Below, piece after piece: positions 12,434 through 22,621 of a stretch of DNA of 64,000 nt. The notes below the pieces were generated by a model, which saw only the letters and a program-made list of their open reading frames with translations, did not search any database and was not told the DNA's origin. Each line of letters starts with the position of its first letter. Within the stretch, counting starts at the first letter, position 1. The stretch spans positions 10,558,298-10,622,297 of the forward strand of contig NC_054558.1 in the NCBI RefSeq assembly GCF_017654505.1, given 5' to 3'. Made by a program: the position numbers and the translations under genes. This DNA comes from Polyodon spathula. Taxonomy: Eukaryota; Chordata; Actinopteri; Acipenseriformes; Polyodontidae.

Positions 12434-12436
<3 letters not shown>

Positions 12437-13235
12437 TGCTCCCTCGCTATAAGGCTCTTGGTTATAACGTGCCTCGGATATAACGCTCCTACAGCATGTC
12501 CCCCAATTCCCTATACCAGTGATTCATGCAGTATTTCTACAGTAAATACAGTATAGTGTTCAAACTATAAACAACTTCTCAGTCTAACTTCCGTTTCTGT
12601 CTCTCCCTTTTGATACAGTATCTGAACTGAAGAAAAGCTGCACTGGCACTTTATAACACAGACATCTTATTCAGCATCAGTTTTATAACTAAATAAATAT
12701 TAGGCCTGTTATGTGGTTATCTTTCCTAATGTATGTACTTTTTTGCTGTGACAGGAGCTGCGGCTTTTTCCAGGAGACGAAAAGCTTCAGCCCCACTCCA
12801 GCAGCCGAACCAGTGTCGAGCCCATTCCCTCTCCCCCTCTCCCCCTCCCCCCCTCTCCTGACCCTCTCTCCTTCTCGCAATTGGTTAGTTTTTCTGTTGC
12901 TTCGAACTGAACTGCCGACATCCATTTAGGCAGTCTATTTATAGTTTAAAAACTGCTAATTAAAATGATCCACGAGTGGGAATGTTACCTTTTTTGGGGG
13001 TAAAAAATATAGCATTGATTACATGGTGCTTTATGCATGGTTAATTCACGGTAAGTTACATTTTGCTGCACTATATGTGCATTATAGAGAGTTATTTTAT
13101 TTTGTATTTCGGTCAGATGTGTGTTGTTATGTGTCCCGTGGCGCCCCCCAGTCTCTCCCCTGTTTATAGCGCTCTTCAGTTATAACGCTCATATTTTGTG
13201 TCCCCCGATACCCGCGTTATAGCGAGGGAGCACTG
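12434..13235. mobile_element. Pogo/Tigger-like non-autonomous DNA transposon
   Basis: About 800 bp bounded by inverted repeats: left CAGTGCTCCCTCGCTATAA and the same 19 bases on the opposite strand at the right end (13217-13235). Subterminal GTTATAACG/GATATAACGCTC motifs recur inverted. Ends beginning CAGT..CCCTC and a TA-rich left flank point to the pogo/Tigger branch of Tc1/mariner. No transposase motif was found; the overlapping small frames near 12.69-12.93 kb are chance. A clean TA at the right flank is missing (GAGATA follows), so the target duplication has decayed. Confidence 0.7.
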
Positions 13236-13243
13236 GAGATATA

Positions 13244-13430
13244 CAGTGTGCACCCTTTATAAAGCTATAGTGGGGAGCAATAGTTACAAGGCCGTGCAAT
13301 TTGTGTTCTGCCTTATAATGAGTATAAAAGGGCTACTGTAACGGCATTATGGCGAAAACGGGAGCCACGACCCTACCGTGGTATAATCGATTCCGCACTG
13401 TAAGGAGGCGCGTTGTAACGGTGAGCACTG
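13244..13430. mobile_element. Small TA-flanked MITE
   Basis: A 187-bp element with imperfect inverted ends, CAGTGTGCACCCTTTATAA on the left and CAGTGCTCACCGTTACAAC on the opposite strand at the right, bounded by TA (13242-13243 and 13431-13432). It sits 8 bp from the pogo-like element and shares its CAGTG start, so it may be a diverged relative. Confidence 0.62.
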
Positions 13431-13432
13431 TA

Positions 13433-13675
13433 CACACACACACACGCACACACACACACACTTTGGTACTATATCATATACAATATGGAGATTAAAGCAT
13501 ATTTTTAGGGGAGATAAGCTGAAAATAATACAGAAAAATAAACTTAATTATATAAACGGTTTTGTAATCGTGTATGTTATCTTCCATGGCTTCCTTTTAA
13601 TATAAACGTTTTGCAATCATGTATGTTATCCTCCATGGCTTCCTTCTTCTATAAACGGGTTTGTAATCGTGTAAT
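13433..13675. repeat. (CA)n tract and a 2-3 copy tandem repeat
   Basis: A short CA tract (13433-13461) is followed, from about 13551 to 13675, by about two and a half copies of a roughly 60-bp unit containing ATATAAACGGTTTTGTAATC and GTATGTTATCTTCCATGGC. Confidence 0.65.
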
Positions 13676-14799
13676 GTGGATGATTGTGTTCCTAGTTCGT
13701 CCGGCTGTGCCACTGTCTGCGGGAACCCTGCTGAGACTGTTGTTGTGATGACTTGTGTTCAATTGCAAACTGGATAAGGATTCAGACTGGGGCACCAAAG
13801 CATTCTCCTGTTCCTTCAACCCTAACAAAGGCTATAAAAGAAGAGGTCACTTATGTCAGGTCTCGGAACAAATAAATATTAATAAAAAAGATTATTTAAA
13901 AATACACTGTGTCCAAAATAACCATTATCCTGTTCATTATCCCTTAAGAGCCTCACTAATAGGATCGCTGCTGCAACTCGTTCTGTATCCTTGATGGTAT
14001 TGTAAAGAGATCACTACTATTAATCAGGGAAATATAGCAGTAATAGTTCTGCTAATACATTTGCTTTCCCTATGCTTATGTGTTTACAGTTTATCATGGT
14101 TACCCATGCTTCCAGTCTGTGATTTCCCATGCCTGCCTGCCTGCCTGCCAGCCTCACTTTGATCTTTTATATGGGTTGCAATGAGACAGGTAACCCAAGC
14201 CTGCAATCCTCGTAGCTAAACTCCTTTGTATGTCTCTCTCTGGTGTGGACCCTGTGTTGAATTAGCTTGCCCTCTCTCTGCTTTGCTGCCAGGCCACTGC
14301 TGTGGTTGGGTGAGCTGTCTGTTCACAGGGCCACTGCCTGCCATGGCTTGCCCTTTGCAAGCTGGGAGCTCCCGCTGTCACTCTGAAGCAACACCTGGAA
14401 TCCTCATGCCTTGCCTTCCATGGAGGCTGACTCACTGCTTAGGCAGACCGTGATACTGGAATGCCAAGGTGTGTTTGCCAACATTGCGGGTCAGCTCAAT
14501 CTCTCTCTCTCTCTTTCACTCCATCTCTACCTCTATCTTTACTGAACACAGCCTTGCAACTGGTGTTATATGAACTGATTATTATGTGATCTTGTCATTT
14601 TATTGCATATGTTGTGGTAAATGTCTGAATCTGGTCAATCTTAAGTTTTCCCGATAAATATCAGCATTTACCAAATAAGGTGGTAAATGTCCAAAATGAT
14701 GAAGAAATAGATTGCTTTTCAATATTTACAAGTTAATCTTATCATTTATCGAAGCTTACTGGTAAATGCAAGTATAGCATCGAAGAATGTATTTATTCC
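13676..14799. other. Non-coding sequence
   Basis: No gene recognised. (TGCC)n near 14130, a CT-rich stretch near 14505, and a patch of GTAAATGTC/GCATTTACC motifs in both orientations (14615-14770) suggesting a decayed palindromic repeat. Confidence 0.4.
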
Positions 14800-15010
14800 T
14801 GCTTATAAATAGTCAATTAACAAAATAATCATTAATGTCAAAGAATATAATTATTTCTGCATACACATTTTCCATTAACAAAAACACTGATGTCGAACAA
14901 TATATGTATTTCTGCATACAACAAATGTCTCATTAACAAAAAAACATTAATGTCGAAGAATATATTTATTTCTCCATACACATTTTCCATTAACAAAATA
15001 ATCATAAATG
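14800..15010. repeat. Tandem repeat, about 58-60 bp unit, 3-4 copies
   Basis: Diverged units containing CATTAATGTCGAAGAATATA, TTATTTCTGCATACACA and TTTTCCATTAACAAAA. The minus-strand frame 14838-15029 only reflects the repetition. Confidence 0.75.
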
Positions 15011-15878
15011 TTCTTACAATAATGCACAATTGAGCAATTCAACAAACTGAATAATGTTGTGTCCACCTATGCAGAACAACCAATATATTGTACTACAAAT
15101 ACATAATACTTTGGTGAAATTATAACATTCTGTTAAATGTAAGTGAAATCATTCAGGACCTTCATTTTTTTCTACACAAAATCACACTTTGGTTATCACA
15201 CAAAGCGCCACAAAAGTGAATTGATATCTGTGCTTACTTATTGCGGCATGGTAGATTGTTGCCAATTTAGCGAATTTGTCGCTAGATTTGGCGACTTTGT
15301 AAACATGATGGTGATTTTATAAATGAGAATGCGACATTTAGCTAATTTAACTACTATCTGGTGACATTCTAACGACGTTCTAGTCTAAATAAATAAAATA
15401 AAAAATAAATAGGAAATAAAACTTAAACTTAAAATTGAAAGCTTTTAGCGTTTTTACTCATAAACCTCAAGATCTCAATATCATTTTTCCTTTCGTCCGA
15501 CCTGAGACGAGAGACTATGAATAGATAAGTGTTGAATATACTTTTATCTGCTTATTCACTTGTGTAATTACACTGTTTATGTGATTTACATTTACGTGAT
15601 TACAGTAATTGCTATCTGGATTATTGCACACCCGACCCATGAGGTGGTTATTTGTTAAGCTGAGCGAGAATCAAACCGTGAAACTCCAGCCTCACAAGAC
15701 ATCTGAATCCGGCTGTGAGCCAGGGGTGGGGTTAAGGATTTTCGTCATTATGTTGTGTTAATCAGTACACTCCACAGATAGAAGTGTTCGGGAAGATCTA
15801 GAGTCGTGCGTCAAAAATTAGAAAGTTTTATGCCTGAATTTTTGAGGATTTGAAGCAAATTGACGTAAACCTCAGGTA
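15011..15878. other. Non-coding sequence
   Basis: AT-rich, no gene or known repeat recognised. A cluster of TTTAGCGAATTTGTCGC-like motifs lies near 15270-15350. Confidence 0.4.
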
Positions 15879-16457
15879 CTGTAGGGAAGTAATGTTAAAA
15901 CTGTAGGGAAGTAATGTTAAAACTGTACAATGCACTAGTAAGACCTCATCTTGAATATTGTGTTCAGTTCTGGTCACCTCGCTATAAAAAAGATATTGCT
16001 GCTCTAGAAAGAGTGCAAAGAAGAGCGACCAGAATTATTCCGGGCTTAAAAGGCATGTCATATGCAGACAGGCTAAAAGAATTGAATCTGTTCAGTCTTG
16101 AACAAAGAAGACTACGTGGCGACCTAATTCAAGCATTCAAAATTCTAAAAGGTATTGACAGTGTCGACCCAAGGGACTTTTTCAGCCTGAAAAAAGAAAC
16201 AAGGACCAGGGGTCACAAATGGAGTTTAGAAAAAGGGGCATTCAGAACAGAAAATAGGAGACACTTTTTTACACAGAGAATTGTGAGGGTCTGGAATCAA
16301 CTCCCCAGTAATGTTGTTGAAGCTGACACCCTGGGATCCTTCAAGAAGCTGCTTGATGAGATTTTGGGATCAATAAGCTACTAACAACCAAACGAGCAAG
16401 ATGGGCCAAATGGCCTCCTCTCGTTTGTAAACTTTCTTATGTTCTTATGTTCTTATA
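15879..16457 (+). mobile_element. CR1 LINE, 5'-truncated 3' fragment
   Basis: About 580 bp containing the C-terminal part of the CR1 ORF2 product, the 3' untranslated block and two to three TTCTTATG units. The first 44 bp are an exact tandem duplication of 22 bases (15879-15900 and 15901-15922). The truncation point is in the region after the RT catalytic core. The sequence is nearly identical to the copies at 27.5-28.1 and 47.2-47.8 kb. Confidence 0.95.
15914..16384 (+). pseudogene. CR1 ORF2 C-terminal fragment (RT thumb/C-terminal domain)
   Basis: A 156-codon open piece of the CR1 ORF2 polyprotein, beginning at an internal Met (MLKLYNALVRPHLEYC). It holds the conserved post-catalytic region of CR1 and L2 reverse transcriptases: VRPHLEYCVQFWSP, LERVQRRATRIIPGL, ADRLKELNLFSLEQRRLRGD, and the terminal VRVWNQLPSNVVEA..LGSFKKLLDE. 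The catalytic YLDF and FADD motifs and the endonuclease are absent because of 5' truncation, so it cannot act as a polymerase. No internal stop, and only one or two residues differ from the other young copies. Confidence 0.93.
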
Positions 16458-16599
16458 CTTAACTTACACACTCAAAAACACAACATTCACCACATTTCTC
16501 ATCCTTGACTTTTATTATATTAATATAAAGAAAAAAGAAATGTGGAAAATAAAAAAATTCTAAACTTATTTACAAAAATAAAGTAAAGCAAAACACATC

Positions 16600-16740
16600 T
16601 GTACCATACATACAACTACGGCTCTCACACATACAACTAGGGCTCTCACACATACAACTAGGGCTCTCACACATACAGCTACGGCTCTCACACATACAAC
16701 TACAGCTCTCACACATGCAACTACGGCTCTCGTTGCGCTC
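16600..16740. repeat. Minisatellite, 21 bp unit, about 6-7 copies
   Basis: Units of CATACAACTACGGCTCTCACA with a G/C variant (ACTAGGG/ACTACGG). Unit length is a multiple of three, giving a false minus-strand frame of 7-residue VRAVVVC repeats. Confidence 0.9.
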
Positions 16741-17738
16741 GCACAGCTTCCTTTTTTAAGCACCTAAACAAAAAGCAACTCTAGAGACAACAACTGTCCT
16801 TAAACGGGATGTGTTTGACAAATCATATTTTTAAACAGAACTAATTGAACTTTATTAAGTCGATATAATCAGTAAAATGTATGGATTATATAAAAAAAAA
16901 ATCTTAAATATATTTACAAATATAATGATAGCTGTACCTTTGGTCTATTAATTTTTTAACACCATTTGTTTGAGCATCTTTTGGCAAAGTGAACGAATTA
17001 ATAGCAATAATTAATAACAGCTGTCTTTGGTTGCGTGTGATCTCAGTAGTTGGCTCTGCAGTGGAAAAACAACCCAGGCTCTCCTTAACCGCACTGTAAG
17101 GGGTCGCTACAGCCCCGGCGCGGCTCGGTTCTGCAGTGGAAAAGCGGCATTAATCTCGCCTGTACTCAGAGAGTCTCTAGAGCTTTCACTACAGGCTCCA
17201 CACAATCTGAGTCATAGAAATTCATCTTTTATGGAATTTTCTCAAATCACAAGTGACGTTCTCAAACATGACCATTGATATTTTTGGTATCCTCTATTTA
17301 TCAATGAAGAGGAAAAAGGAACTCGAAGCTAAGCAGGAACTTTTTTCAGGTCTCCTAAAACTGTGAATCACTTTGGTGCCTGATTCTGCTCGAGCAAGGA
17401 TTTGAGGAAACAGTGACGCTCTCTTTGGATGCCCACATGAAACAGGAAACAAACTCTCCTGCAGAATTATCACATGTCACTGTGTAATAAGTATTGTATC
17501 ACGTATAAGTATTGTGAAATGTATTTTATTATGCTGGTTCCTTTTTTAAAATGTGTTTTCTCATTGCTTTGTCTGAGCAGTTCCCTCCTGGTTTCACCAT
17601 GTTTTCCACACTTTACCAAACTTTCCAATCCTTTGCTTAGCTTAGCCATCTTTTCACTTTGGTTTGGTGTATTTCCCTATTTCTGAAATGCTTGCTATGC
17701 CACCAGACAGTGGCAGCTACCTTACTGTGGGGATCCTG
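16741..17738. other. Non-coding sequence
   Basis: No gene recognised. A CCATG/CTTTACCA-like degenerate patch lies at about 17575-17660. Confidence 0.45.
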
Positions 17739-17975
17739 ATCCAGCTCAACTACTCATTGTGTGATCCCTGATCCAGCTCAGCTACTCACTGTGTGATCCC
17801 TGATCCAGCTCAGCTACTAACTGTGTGATCCCTGATCCAGCTCAGCTAATCATTGTGTGATCCCCTGATCCAGCTCAGCTACTAACTGTGTGATCCCCGA
17901 TTCAGCTCAGCTACTAACTGTGTGATCCCTGATCCAGCTCAGATAATCATTGTGTGATCCCTGATCCAGCTCACC
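17739..17975. repeat. Minisatellite, about 32-34 bp unit, 7 copies
   Basis: Units of GTGTGATCCCTGATCCAGCT-CAGCTACTAACT with small changes (AATCATT, CCCCGATTC). Confidence 0.9.
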
Positions 17976-17977
17976 TT

Positions 17978-18050
<73 letters not shown>
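17976..18050. repeat. (TTA)n microsatellite
   Basis: About 23 units of ATT/TTA, directly upstream of the interspersed repeat at 18051. Confidence 0.95.
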
Positions 18051-18051
<1 letters not shown>

Positions 18052-18195
18052 TTATTTATTTGGAAGACGGCTTGATCCAAGGTGACTTACAGGTGATACA
18101 GGGCAGTACTGTACAGGGTTACAATACAATATTAATATCTAAATACAGTATAGTTTACATTAAGTGCAAATAATACTACTAAAATACATTAGAAA
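18051..18195 (+). repeat. Interspersed repeat, 'ATCCAAGGTGACTTACAG' family, copy 1
   Basis: Contains TTTATTTATTTGG, ATCCAAGGTGACTTACAGGTG, ACAGGGCAGTA, CAGGGTTACAAT and ATACAGTATAGTTTACA. The same blocks in the same order occur at 58384-58560, there also directly after a TTA microsatellite. The TTTATCCAA-GYGACTTACA motif is widespread in ray-finned fish genomes; I do not know its class for certain (SINE-like or LINE-tail-like). Confidence 0.7.
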
Positions 18196-18705
18196 ACGAT
18201 TGAGTGCGAACAGCCAATCAGATTCCAGATCTAGCAGGCTTCTATTTTGCATACTAATTTCTAATTTTCCTATCATTATAATGGATTTCTTCTTCTGGTC
18301 AAAATGTCATTCCACCACTTATAATCAGGCATACTCAGTAATGCAGTGCTTCAGCAGGGGGAGAGAGGGTTTGAGTTACTCCTCCAATTAAAACCAGGGA
18401 TCAGATCACGTCATCTGCCATTGATAGCACTGTACTGTGTGTGATTATAGCAGATAGGAGTTTGTACCAGAAGCTTGGCTCCTCTGATGAAAAAACTCTC
18501 TGGGCCCCTCCAATTAAAACCTGTGCTTCGATCACATGATCTGTTGCTGCTAGTACTGTGGTTAATAGCAGATAGGAGACTTGCCTCCTCTGAGGAGCAG
18601 AACTGTTGTTTCTATAGGAATGTGGAATTAGGGTTTAGATTAAAATGGCCTTTTTTGTTATTGTATATTGTTGTTTTACTGAACATTATTATATTATAAT
18701 GCTAC

Positions 18706-18706
<1 letters not shown>
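18196..18706. other. Non-coding sequence
   Basis: Contains two diverged copies of a patch with CCTCCAATTAAAAC, GATCA and AGCAGATAGGAG (about 18375-18460 and 18505-18580), a weak local duplication. No gene recognised. Confidence 0.4.

Positions 18707-18787
<81 letters not shown>
18707..18787. repeat. (TA)n microsatellite abutting a Tc1 end
   Basis: About 40 TA units running directly into the left end of the Tc1/mariner element. Confidence 0.97.
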
Positions 18788-18790
<3 letters not shown>

Positions 18791-20200
18791 TACTGTGCAA
18801 AAGTTTTAGGTAGGTGTGAAAAAATGCTGTAAAGTAAGAATGCTTTCAAAAATAGACATGTTAATAGATTATATTTATCAATTAACTAAATGCAAAGTGA
18901 GTGAACAGAAGGAAAATCTAAATCAAATCCATATTTGGTGTGACCACCCTTTGCCTTCAAAACAGCATCAATTCTTCTAGGTACACTTGCACACAGTTTT
19001 TGAAGGAACTCTGCAGGTAGGTTGGCCCAAACATCTTGGAGAACTAACCACAGTTCTTCTGTGGATTTAGGCAGCCTCAGTTGCTTCTCTCCATTCATGT
19101 AATCCCAGACAGACTAGATGATGCTGAGATCAGGGCTCTGTGGGGGCCATACCATCACTTCCAGGACTCCTTGTTCTTCTTTACGCTGAGGATAGTTCTT
19201 AATGACTTGTTGTATATTTGGGGTCATTGTCATGCTGCAGAATAAATTTGGGGCCAATCAGATGCCTCCCTGATGGTATTGCATGATGGATAAGTATCTG
19301 CCTGTACTTCTCAGCATTGAGAGACCATTAATTCTGACTAAATCCCCAACTCCATTTGCAGAAATGCAGCCCCAAACTTGCAAGAAACCTCCACCATGCT
19401 TCATTGCTGCCTGCAGACACTCACTCGTGTACCGCTCTCCAGCTCTTCGGCAAACAAACTGCCTTCTGCTACAGCCAAATATTTCAAATTTTAATTCATC
19501 AGTCCAGAGCACTTGCTGCCATTTTTCTGCACCCCAGTTCCTGTGTTTTCATGCACAGTTGAGACGCTTGGCCTTGTTTCCACGTCAGAGGTATGGCTTT
19601 TTGGCCGCAAGTCTTCCATGAAAGTCACTTCTGAACAGACTTCTCCGGACAGTAGATGGGTGTACCAGGGTCCCACTGTTTTCTGCCAGTTCTGAGCTGA
19701 TGGCACTGCTGGACATTTTCCGATTGCGAAGGGAAGTAAGCATGATGTGTCTTTCATCTGTTGCAGTAAGTTTCCTTGGCCGACCACTGCATCTACGGTC
19801 CTCAACGTTGCCCGTTTCTTTGTGCGTCTTCAAAAGAGCTTGGACAGCACATCTGGAAACCCCTCTCTGCCTTGAAATTTCTGCCTGGGAGAGACCTTGC
19901 TGATGCAGTCTTGCCATGGTGTTGATGATCATTAGCACCTGTTTGGTATAATTGTTTAATCATACACCTGACTATATGCCTACAAAATCCTTGACTTTGT
20001 GCAAGTGTACCTAGAAGAACTGATGCTGTTTTGAAGGCAAAGGGTGGTCACACCAATATTGATTTGATGTAGATTTTTCTCCTGTTCACTCACTTTGCAT
20101 TTTGTTAATTGATAAATATAATCTATTAACATGTCTATTTTTGAAAGCATTCTTACTTTACAGCATTTTTTCACACCTGCCTAAAACTTTTGCACAGTAT
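18788..20200 (-). mobile_element. Tc1/mariner transposon with about 200-bp inverted repeats
   Basis: About 1.41 kb. Both ends carry ACTGTGCAAAAGTTTTAGG in inverted orientation, and the homology of the arms extends about 200 bp (18791 to about 18995, and about 20000 to 20199), including GTGAAAAAATGCTGTAAAG and CAAAAATAGACATGTTAATA. The left arm contains the last codons of the transposase, so the right arm carries a second copy of that coding stretch. The transposase is on the minus strand and broken. The flanks are TA-rich. Confidence 0.93.
18886..19938 (-). pseudogene. Tc1/mariner transposase, broken (38-residue D2-E spacing)
   Basis: Remains of a transposase of about 340 residues, which binds the terminal repeats and moves the element by cut and paste. 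The N-terminal part (19938-19585) has a paired-like helix-turn-helix (GLSQAEISRQRGVSRCAVQ), then the GRPRK linker and a second helix-turn-helix. The catalytic domain follows in other frames: WTDE (first Asp) in 19512-19258, HDNDPKYT (second Asp) at about 19234-19210, and PQSPDLSII just before the third acidic position. There the expected Glu codon is TAG (19116-19114), one G-to-T change from GAG. The C-terminal piece (19098-18886) lies in the terminal repeat. The spacing between second Asp and the Glu position is 115 nt, two short of the 117 that gives 38 intervening residues. Confidence 0.9.
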
Positions 20201-20444
20201 ATATTTTAGCTCAAAGAGTTAGCTGCCCAACGTTTCAATACGTTGTACATCTTTCTCAAGGGAGCCTGTGTTCAAATAAAAACATTGGAGGTATTTATAG
20301 GTGTTTGACGGCATGACAACACTTGTTATTGTTTATCTTAAAACCAGTTGGAACTACTGCATTCGCTATAGCTACTGCATTATCTATAAAGTTTTGATGA
20401 GAGCTATACTTAGCTCTTTGTACTCTTTGTCTCTTAAGTTTGTT
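20201..20444. other. Non-coding, possible retroelement tail
   Basis: Contains, on the minus strand, GAAACGTTGGGCAGCTAAC and AAGATGTACAACGTATTG, wording seen in several fish repeat tails. Family not determined. Confidence 0.35.
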
Positions 20445-20482
20445 ATCCGCCTGGTTTCAAGCAGGTTTACTCAAACTTTTGA

Positions 20483-20486
<4 letters not shown>
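20445..20486. mobile_element. Isolated inverted Tc1 terminal repeat
   Basis: GGTTTCAAGCAGG, TTTACTCAAACTTTTGACTG is the reverse complement, with about one mismatch, of the left end of the Tc1 element that starts at about 20566. The two copies face each other across a (TA)n array. Confidence 0.85.

Positions 20487-20565
<79 letters not shown>
20487..20565. repeat. (TA)n microsatellite between inverted Tc1 ends
   Basis: About 39 TA units, flanked on both sides by the same Tc1 terminal sequence in opposite orientations. Confidence 0.97.
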
Positions 20566-20569
<4 letters not shown>

Positions 20570-22237
20570 CAGTCAAAAGTTTGAGTAGACCTGCTTGAAA
20601 CCAGGTTTTTCATGATTATCTATGCTTTTAACTGTATAAACTTGTCTAGAAACACTTAATATTTTATTATATGATACGTGTACTTATATAAGTGAATTGT
20701 GAATTTGTGAAAAATGAATATTCATAAGTGAATTGCATTGAAAAATGTAATTGTTAAATAAAAATGTCAATCTTTTCAATTTCAATGAAATGGTCACCCA
20801 AAGCAAGGGGATTTCAGTTTGAAGCCCAAGTCAGTTAAAAGTCTGAAATGCGTATAACACTGTGTTAGAACACTGGCCTAAGTATAAAAGTGTCTTTGCT
20901 AGATGTTCTCTGAGTTAACTAGCATGTTACCTAATTAACCTTTTGTCACCAATTATTGTTAACAGGTGAGGGTCCATGATTACTATAAATATAGGTAGCA
21001 TAGGCACAAGTTTGTCATTCCTGAATATAACGGAGCAGAAATACGCTCAGTTAAGCAAAGAAAAAAGACAGTCTGTAATTACTTTAAGAAATGAAGGTCA
21101 ACCTTTAAGACAAATCACAACAACTTTGCAAGTGTCTGTAATTGCTGTGGCCAAGACCATCAAACGATTTGAAGAAACTGGCACTCATGAGGACCGAACA
21201 AGGTCAGGCAGGCCAAGGGTGACCTCAGAATCAGAGAACAAGTTCATTCAGTCACAAGTCTGCGAAACCGGCGATTAACTGCCCCTGAAATACAAGCTCA
21301 GCCAAATGCAACTAGACATACAGATGTTAACATCAACTGTTCAGAGGATATTGCTTGAAGCTGGCCTAACTGGAAGAATTGCTGCAAAGAAACCATTGTT
21401 AAGAGTGCAGAATAAGAGGAAGAGACTTGCCTGGGCCAAAAAACACAGAAACTGGATGTCTGAGGAGTGAAAGTCGGTCTTATGGACCGATGAGTCAAAA
21501 TTGGAAATATTTGGGTCCAACTGCCGAGTATTTGTAAGACGCAGAGAGGGTGAGCGCATGAGTTTTGCATGTGTGGTTCCCACTGTCAAGCATGGAGGAG
21601 GCAGTGTCATATCATATATATATGAGGCATATCAGTGTCTGGGGTTGCTTTGCTGGTGACAGAGTTGGTGATCTTTTCCAAGTCCATGGCAAGCTCAACC
21701 AGCATGGCTATCATAGCATACTTCAGAGGCATGCCATTCCATAAGGATTACAGCTAGTTGGGCAGTCCTTCATTCTTCAGCAAGATAATGACCCGAAACA
21801 CACCTCAAAGTTGTGCAAGAACTATCTGGCGAAGAACGAAAGTGAAGGACAACTCAATCTAATGACCTGGCCTACCCAGCCTCCAGACCTCAATCCCATA
21901 GAACTTGTATGGGACAAACTGGACAGAAGAGTCAAAGCAAAGCTACCTACAAGTGTCCTACATTGCTGGGAATTGCTGCAGAAGAGCTGGGAAGACATGT
22001 CGGGCGATTTCCTGCTGAAACTTGTTAACCGAATGCCTTGTGTTTGTGAGGCTGTTATTAAGGCAAAGGGTGGCTATTTTGAGGAATCCAAGATTTAGAG
22101 ACAATTTTCAATTTTCTTGAACATTGCTTTGATACTCATTATGTTTTGTTTTATTATAGTAACATGTGTTTTAATTTTCAAGTATTTACAGAAACGTATA
22201 TGACGTAAAACATTGTCAATTATGAAAAAAAAACTAG

Positions 22238-22240
<3 letters not shown>
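20566..22240 (+). mobile_element. Tc1/mariner transposon, DD38E-type, right end lost
   Basis: Starts with CCAGTCAAAAGTTTGAGTAG, has a 400-bp 5' untranslated stretch, then a plus-strand transposase (20976-22098). The right end is not found: the sequence runs into a (TA)n tract at about 22238 without an inverted copy of the start. An inverted start sequence instead lies upstream at 20445. A short AT-rich insertion (about 21610-21630, ATATATATATGAGGC) interrupts the coding region. Confidence 0.85.
20976..22098 (+). pseudogene. Tc1/mariner transposase, broken, DD38E spacing
   Basis: Near-complete but broken transposase. The first frame (20976-21278) has an N-terminal helix-turn-helix (LSKEKRQSVITLRNEGQP, LRQITTTLQVSV) and a GRPR linker after EDRTRS. 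A frameshift near 21270 moves the reading to another frame for the second DNA-binding part (LEAGLTGRIAAKKPLL). A stop (TGA, 21468-21470) sits where the family has Trp. Catalytic Asp 1 is in WTDES (21483-21497); Asp 2 in QDNDPKHTSK (GAT 21784-21786); the Glu in NPIELVWD (GAA 21901-21903). Asp 2 to Glu are in one uninterrupted frame with 38 residues between them, unlike the 34 of classic Tc1. The C-terminus ends VIKAKGGYFEE. Typical family length is about 340 residues. Confidence 0.92.
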
Positions 22241-22278
<38 letters not shown>

Positions 22279-22287
22279 TATATATGA
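22238..22287. repeat. (TA)n microsatellite
   Basis: About 24 TA units with one interruption, at the lost right end of the Tc1 element. Confidence 0.95.
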
Positions 22288-22299
22288 AAAATAATAAAT

Positions 22300-22472
22300 G
22301 GATAAATCTCCACCCCCTGAGTTAATACTTTGTGGAAGCAACTTTTAAATCTCCACACCCCCTTCGTTGACACTTGGTGGAAGCAACTGTGGCAGTGAGA
22401 AAATCATAGGTGTCTTTTAATTCCATGCTATAAGGCAACAAAAGGTGAAAAAGGGAGTGTAGACTTTCTATA
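22300..22472 (-). mobile_element. Possible remnant of another Tc1/mariner element
   Basis: CCCCCTGAGTTAATACTTTG-TGGAAGCAACTTTT occurs here and again partly 60 bp later; this wording is common at transposase ends of fish Tc1-like elements. GGGAGTGTAGACTTTCTATAGG at the right could be a decayed terminal repeat. Weak call: no second end was identified. Confidence 0.35.

Positions 22473-22621
<149 letters not shown>

Noticed and set aside
19283..19903. Plus-strand frames across the first Tc1 element
   Set aside because: Shadows of the minus-strand transposase.
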